From contig CAWJFT010000001.1 in assembly GCA_963842235.1 (NCBI GenBank), positions 1,302,001 through 1,366,000 of the forward strand: 64,000 bases of DNA, in the 5' to 3' direction. Shown here in pieces: positions 59,972-64,000 of the stretch (positions within the stretch are counted from its first letter, which is position 1; every line of letters begins with the position of its first letter). This stretch comes from JACDAN01 sp963842235 (lineage in GTDB: Bacteria > Actinomycetota > Thermoleophilia > Gaiellales > Gaiellaceae). Under the pieces are notes generated by a model. That model saw only the letters and a list, made by a program, of their open reading frames with translations, did no database searches and had not been told where the DNA came from. A program made the position numbers and the translations under genes.

Positions 59972-62473
59972 CTACCGACCGTCGGTCTGGGCCGGTGGTG
60001 CGGAGCCCGCCCGCTCCTTCTCCCCCAGCTCTCGCGTCTTCGGCAACGCTGAGCGCGCGCTCGTGGTCGGGAGCTGGAAGAAGAACGCGGAGCCCTTGCC
60101 CTCCTCCGACTCGAGCCAGATGCGGCCGCCCATCCGCTCGACGAGCTCGCTGCAGATGTAGAGCCCGAGGCCGGTTCCGCCGATGCCGTAGGTCATGTTC
60201 GGATCCAGCCGGTAGAACTTCTCGAAGATCCGGCGGTGCTCGTCGGCGGGGATTCCCAGGCCTTCGTCCACGACGCTGAACCGCACCGCGCCGTCCGCCG
60301 GCTCCAGGCCCAGCTCGATTCGTCCGCCGCCGGGCGAGTACTTGACGGCGTTGTCCACGAGGTTCACGAGGACCTGCCGGGCCCGGTCCTTGTCCGCGGC
60401 GACCGGCGGAACGCCATCGGCAACGTGGACGTCGAACGTGATGTGCGACGGCGCATGTGTCCGTGCCGACTCGACGACTCGCTCGACCATGTCCGCGGCG
60501 TCGAACGGCTCCATCTCGAGGTCGAGTCGGCCGACGTCGAGCTGGTTCGCGAGCAGGATCTGGTTCACGATTGTGGCGAGGCGGTCCGACTCGTCGACGA
60601 TGAGCGAGATGAAGCGCGCACGTCCGGCCTCGTCGAGCGCGAAGTCGTGCCGGCGCAGCGTCTGCGCAGCGCCGTACACGGCCGCCAGCGGCGTCCGCAG
60701 CTCGTGCGAGGCGGTCGCGATGAACTCGGCCTTGAGCTCGTCGAGCTTGTGCTCCTCGGTGATGTCCCGGAACGCGTAGACGGTGCCGCCGAAGAACTCG
60801 ACGCCGGAGATCGAGATCCACCGCTCGCCGCGGTCGGTCTCCAGCGGCAGGGTCGAGGTGCGGATGGCGTCGCGAGTGGGGCCGACCGTAATGCGCTCGG
60901 AAACCTCGCGCCAGCCCGGGATCGCCTCCGAGGCCGGCTTGCCCATCGCTGCCTCTGACGAGATGCCGGTGATCGCCGCCGAGGCCGGGTTCCACAGCTG
61001 GATCCGTCCGGCTCGGTCGAGCAGGAAGACGCCCTCGCCGACATGGGTGAGCACCTTGCTTGCATCCGAGCGCGCCTCGACCTCGGTGTGGAGGCGCGAG
61101 TTGTCGATCGCCAGCGCGATCATCCCCCCGAGCGCGCGCGCCCAGGGGAGATCGTCCGCGGAGTAGGGATCGGCCCGCTCGCCGGCCACGAGCGTGAGCG
61201 CTCCCACTGCGCGGCTGCCGCGGGAGAAGGGAACGCGCATGAGTGACTCCGACAGCTCGGGCCGTCGGTTCCGAATGACGTCCAGGACGGCGGGCTCGGG
61301 ATGGGCGTCGGGCTCGGCGGACGACGCGGAGGTCGCCGCCCGCTCCGCCGCGAAACGAGTGACGCTCCCGTCGTCGGTGAGGACGTCCACCACGCACCAC
61401 TCGGCGATATCACGAGCGGCCAGCGCTGCAACCTGTCCCACCGTCGCCCTGGCATCGAGTGACGAGGCCAGCACCGCCGCGGCCTGCGCCACGAACTCGG
61501 TCTTCCGCTGGCGCTCACTCGCCTCTGCTTCGGTCGCAGCCTCAGTAGCTCGAAGCTCCTTCCGCTCCTCCTCGGCTGCTTTCCGCTCACTGATGTCGAG
61601 CAGGTAGCCCTGGATGCAGAGCGGCCGACCCGACTCGTCCAGCACCGCGACCGCCTCGTCCTGCACCGAGACGACGCGCCCGTCGCGCGAGAGCATGCGG
61701 TAGTTCAGCCGTACGGGCTTCGTTGCGTCTGCGGTCTTGTGCGCAGCGGCGACGCGATCTCGGTCGTCCGGGTGAACGACGCTGAGGAAGAGGCCGGGAT
61801 CCGCCAGCCACTCGTCGGCGGTGTAGCCGACGAGCCGGTCGATCTGCGGACTGACGAACGTCGTTTCCCGTTCGCCGTCGATCGACCGGACATAGGTGAC
61901 GACGGGCAGGTGCTCGGTGAGCGAGCGGTGCGTCGCCTCGGCGTCGCGGAGCCGGCCTCTGACTCGCCGCAGCTCGCCGTCGTCGCGGGCGACGACGATC
62001 GTCTCTGACTCGACCGGAATGGCCGTGACCGAGGCGGAGAAGACGCTGCCGTCGTGCCTCCGCTGCTCCATGACCTCGTCGGTGAGTCGTTCTCCGCTCC
62101 GGAACGACTCGGGCTCGACGAGGAGATCGGCGAGCGGACGACCGACGATCTCGCTGCTCGGATACCCGTACAGCGCCTCCGCGCCCGGGCTCCACGCTGC
62201 GATCGCGCCGTCGCCGTCGATGCGCAGGATCGCCTCGGTGGCGGCTTCCTCGACGCTTTCGAGCCGGCTCTCTGCGAGTCGATGCGCTCGGGACTTGTCC
62301 AGCAGTAGGGTCGCCAGCCACCCCGCCGCTGCTCCCGCGACAAGCCAGAGAGGGATCGCGATCAGCGCGGCAAGCCAGTCCTTTGCGACGAAGAGCAGGG
62401 TCAGCAGCCAGCCGACGGCCGCTGCGGCGAACGCGATGATGAAAAGGCGAGTGGGCGACTGAATGCGGTGCAG
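59972..62473 (-). CDS. PAS/GAF-domain sensor histidine kinase
   Basis: The protein of about 833 residues begins with two membrane segments (RLFIIAFAAAAVGWLLTLLF and a second, LAALIAIPLWLVAGAAAGWL). Then come PAS domains near residues 65-155 and 180-300, a GAF domain near 330-480 (AAVLASSLDARATVGQVAAL), a third PAS near 490-600, the HisKA box FIATASHELRTPLAAVYG, and a HATPase domain (NLVDNAVKYSPGGG, DEGLGIPADEHRRIFEKFYR, GIGGTGLGLYICSELVE). No response regulator is adjacent. The frame is open to CTG at 62473, which lies 5 bases after AAGAAGG; no ATG, GTG or TTG lies before Met at 62071, and starting there would delete the membrane anchor. Confidence 0.85.
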   Translation of the reverse strand: MHRIQSPTRLFIIAFAAAAVGWLLTLLFVAKDWLAALIAIPLWLVAGAAAGWLATLLLDKSRAHRLAESRLESVEEAATEAILRIDGDGAIAAWSPGAEALYGYPSSEIVGRPLADLLVEPESFRSGERLTDEVMEQRRHDGSVFSASVTAIPVESETIVVARDDGELRRVRGRLRDAEATHRSLTEHLPVVTYVRSIDGERETTFVSPQIDRLVGYTADEWLADPGLFLSVVHPDDRDRVAAAHKTADATKPVRLNYRMLSRDGRVVSVQDEAVAVLDESGRPLCIQGYLLDISERKAAEEERKELRATEAATEAEASERQRKTEFVAQAAAVLASSLDARATVGQVAALAARDIAEWCVVDVLTDDGSVTRFAAERAATSASSAEPDAHPEPAVLDVIRNRRPELSESLMRVPFSRGSRAVGALTLVAGERADPYSADDLPWARALGGMIALAIDNSRLHTEVEARSDASKVLTHVGEGVFLLDRAGRIQLWNPASAAITGISSEAAMGKPASEAIPGWREVSERITVGPTRDAIRTSTLPLETDRGERWISISGVEFFGGTVYAFRDITEEHKLDELKAEFIATASHELRTPLAAVYGAAQTLRRHDFALDEAGRARFISLIVDESDRLATIVNQILLANQLDVGRLDLEMEPFDAADMVERVVESARTHAPSHITFDVHVADGVPPVAADKDRARQVLVNLVDNAVKYSPGGGRIELGLEPADGAVRFSVVDEGLGIPADEHRRIFEKFYRLDPNMTYGIGGTGLGLYICSELVERMGGRIWLESEEGKGSAFFFQLPTTSARSALPKTRELGEKERAGSAPPAQTDGR

Positions 62474-62616
62474 GTGAGCCTTCTTCGACGTACGTGCGGC
62501 GGTTCCCAGAGTGAAGCACGTCCTGCCGCCGGATTGCCAGTTGCCGGTCGCGGTCAGAGCGCAGCGATCTCCGCTGGGCGGGCGGCAGCTCGATGCGGCG
62601 CGGCCGCCGGCCTAGT

Positions 62617-62892
62617 TCATGCAAAGGAGTCCGCGCGCTCCGCGCGGATCACTCGCATGACCTCATCCGATCGTCCGGCGCGGATCAGGTCGATGGGTCG
62701 CCGGTCACCGAGAAGCGGGTTGAGGCCCCACAGCCACGAACGGGCGGCATCGGCCTCATAGACGCGGAGCAGGTCCGACCAGACACGCTCGAGGAGATCG
62801 ATTTGAGAGCGGTAGCGCGACACCTTCTGTGCGCTGAATCGTAAGGGTCCGGCTACTGCCTCCCGCGGCTCGAAGCCGTCTGTACTCTCCAA
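62617..62892 (-). CDS. Orphan MbcA/ParS-like antitoxin domain protein
   Basis: The 91-residue protein matches the C-terminal toxin-binding domain of Xre/MbcA/ParS antitoxins: IDLLERVWSDLLRVYEADAA, then RSWLWGLNPLLGDRRPIDLI and RAGRSDEVMRVI. It lacks an obvious HTH. No RES-type toxin lies beside it. The start is TTG, 27 bases from the divergent VOC gene. It could have lost its toxin, or it might cross-act with the Xre-RES module 11 kb away; the latter is speculation. Confidence 0.65.
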   Translation of the reverse strand: MESTDGFEPREAVAGPLRFSAQKVSRYRSQIDLLERVWSDLLRVYEADAARSWLWGLNPLLGDRRPIDLIRAGRSDEVMRVIRAERADSFA

Positions 62893-62918
62893 ACGACCCC
62901 TACCAACGGAGGTAAGGA

Positions 62919-63398
62919 ATGGCGGTACAGCCGATTCCCGAGGGTTACAACACCCTCAGCCCCTCCCTCGCCGTCGACAACGCGTCGGAGGCGATCGAGT
63001 TCTACAAGAAGGCGTTCGGCGCCACGGAGCGCGGGCGCATGCCCGGTCCGAACGACACGATCGCGCATGCGGAGCTCGCGATCGGAGACTCGATCTTGAT
63101 GCTCTCCGATCCGTTCCCGCAGTCCAGCGTCAAGCCGCCGAAGGAGATCGGCGGGACGACCGTCAACCTGTTCATGTACGTCGACGACGTTGACGCCGTC
63201 GTCCAGCAGGCGGTCGACGCCGGCGCGACGATCTCGATGCCGGTCGACGACCAGTTCTGGGGCGATCGCTTCGGGACGGTCACCGATCCCTTCGGTCACT
63301 CCTGGGGGATTGCGACCCACGTCGAGGACATCTCGCCGGAAGAGATGGCCGAGCGCGGCAAGGCCGCGATGGCCCAGATGGCCGAGACGACCACTTAG
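62919..63398 (+). CDS. VOC-family (glyoxalase/PhnB-like) protein
   Basis: The 159-residue protein has the PhnB-type vicinal oxygen chelate fold: LSPSLAVDNASEAIEFYKKA, HAELAIGDSILMLSD, MYVDDVDAVVQQAVDAGATI and RFGTVTDPFGHSWGIATHVE. Most relatives have no proven reaction. GGAGGTAAGGA precedes the ATG. It converges with xdhC, 7 bases apart. Confidence 0.85.
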   Translation: MAVQPIPEGYNTLSPSLAVDNASEAIEFYKKAFGATERGRMPGPNDTIAHAELAIGDSILMLSDPFPQSSVKPPKEIGGTTVNLFMYVDDVDAVVQQAVDAGATISMPVDDQFWGDRFGTVTDPFGHSWGIATHVEDISPEEMAERGKAAMAQMAETTT

Positions 63399-63405
63399 GG
63401 CGCTT

Positions 63406-64000
63406 TCAGGGGCCGCCGGCTGCGGCGCCGGCGGCCTCGACCGCCTCCTGCTTCCGCTTCTTGCGGAAGGTGCCGACGACCTCCGCGGCGACGGCGATCG
63501 CAACTTCCTCCGGCGTGCGAGACCCGATGTCGAGACCGATCGGCGCCTTCACGCGCGCGAGCTGCCTCGTCGGTCACGCCCTCGGCCTTGAGCCGCTCGG
63601 TGCGCGTTTCGTTCGTCCGCCTGCTGCCCATCGCGCCGATGTAGCCGGCGGGCGTCTCCAGCGCGACCTTCAGCAGCGGGACGTCGAACTTGTGGTCGTG
63701 GGTAAGGACGCAGATCACCGTCCGCTCGTCCACCGGCGCCTGGGAGAGAAAGCGGTCGGGCCACTCGACGACGAGCTCGTCCACGTCGGGGAAGCGCTCC
63801 CTCGTCGCGAACCTCGCCCGCGCGTCGCAGATCGTGACCCGGTAGCCGAGGAAGCGGCCGACCTGCGCGACGGCGGCGGCGTGGTCGACGGCGCCGAAGA
63901 CGTACATGTCCGGCCGCGGCGCGAACGAGTTGACGAAGAGCTCGCCGTCGTCGGTCTCCATGATCGCGGTCTCGCCGCGCGCCAAGAGCTCACCGCTGGC
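63406..64000 (-). CDS. xdhC: XdhC/CoxI-family molybdenum-enzyme maturation protein (partial, frameshifted)
   Basis: The visible part is the C-terminal XdhC Rossmann domain: MYVFGAVDHAAAVAQVGRFL, YRVTICDARARFATRERFPD, CVLTHDHKFDVPLLKVALET and YIGAMGSRRTNETRTERLK. The protein continues past the window edge at its N-terminus. An extra G near 63570 (GAGGCAGC) shifts the frame; corrected, it reads QLARVKAPIGLDIGSRTPEE, then EVAIAVAAEVVGTF, with a TGA at 63406. XdhC proteins deliver sulfurated molybdenum cofactor to xanthine or CO dehydrogenases. Confidence 0.85.

Overview
The window is about 68-70% G+C, with very tightly packed genes: 1-4 base stop/start overlaps, many GTG starts, and long meaningless open frames opposite real genes. 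Gene content suggests a high-GC actinobacterium, possibly of the Thermoleophilia/Gaiellales type. Supporting points are the fused trpCF, a UvrD2-like helicase with a C-terminal HRDC-type end, an F420-type luciferase-like oxidoreductase, SARP/BTAD regulation, VapBC toxin modules, and promoters that are mostly a TANNNT -10 box 6-7 bases before a start codon. The lineage is inferred from content, not proven.

Layout. 1-7.4 kb: glycerol catabolism on the minus strand (glpF, dhaK, dhaL, glpK, then glpA and a fused glpB-glpC). A small plus-strand repeat protein sits between glpK and glpA. 7.4-8.8 kb: two small unknown genes and an acyltransferase. 8.8-14.8 kb: a minus-strand operon, DAHP synthase-tyrA-aroA-cmk-plsC-der. 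14.8-22.7 kb: a divergent plus-strand group, chorismate mutase, a trp attenuator with its own leader peptide, then trpE-G-D-CF-B-(GNAT)-A and trpS. Together these two groups hold the start of the shikimate pathway, EPSP synthase, and the branches to tryptophan and tyrosine. 22.7-33 kb: core functions (Ca2+/H+ antiporter, RluB, LLM oxidoreductase, methyltransferase, ScpAB, Lgt, an ECF sigma factor with a probable membrane regulator, and an orphan peptide-permease pair). 33-44.3 kb: a giant SARP/cyclase/ATPase/TPR regulator, a secreted S8 protease with AWGS repeats, and dnaE.

44.3-59.6 kb is an accessory, defence-like region. It holds four PIN-type toxin-antitoxin modules, one Xre-RES module, orphan antitoxins, a UvrD2-type helicase, a RecB-like nuclease/AAA helicase, an Mrr-like endonuclease, and a PLD-DEAH helicase-DUF3427 protein. 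59.6-64 kb holds a PAS/GAF sensor kinase, an orphan MbcA-like antitoxin, a VOC protein and a partial XdhC.

Many conserved genes are broken by one-base shifts: dhaL, cmk, the SARP regulator, the S8 protease, vapC, the helicases, the Mrr-like gene, xdhC and others. Several shifts lie in short G or C runs, and several would repair a gene exactly. Unpolished sequence is the simplest explanation, although true decay is possible in the 50-59 kb region. Single-break genes are listed as CDS with the break described; genes with several breaks are listed as pseudogenes. No tRNA, rRNA, CRISPR array or insertion sequence was seen.
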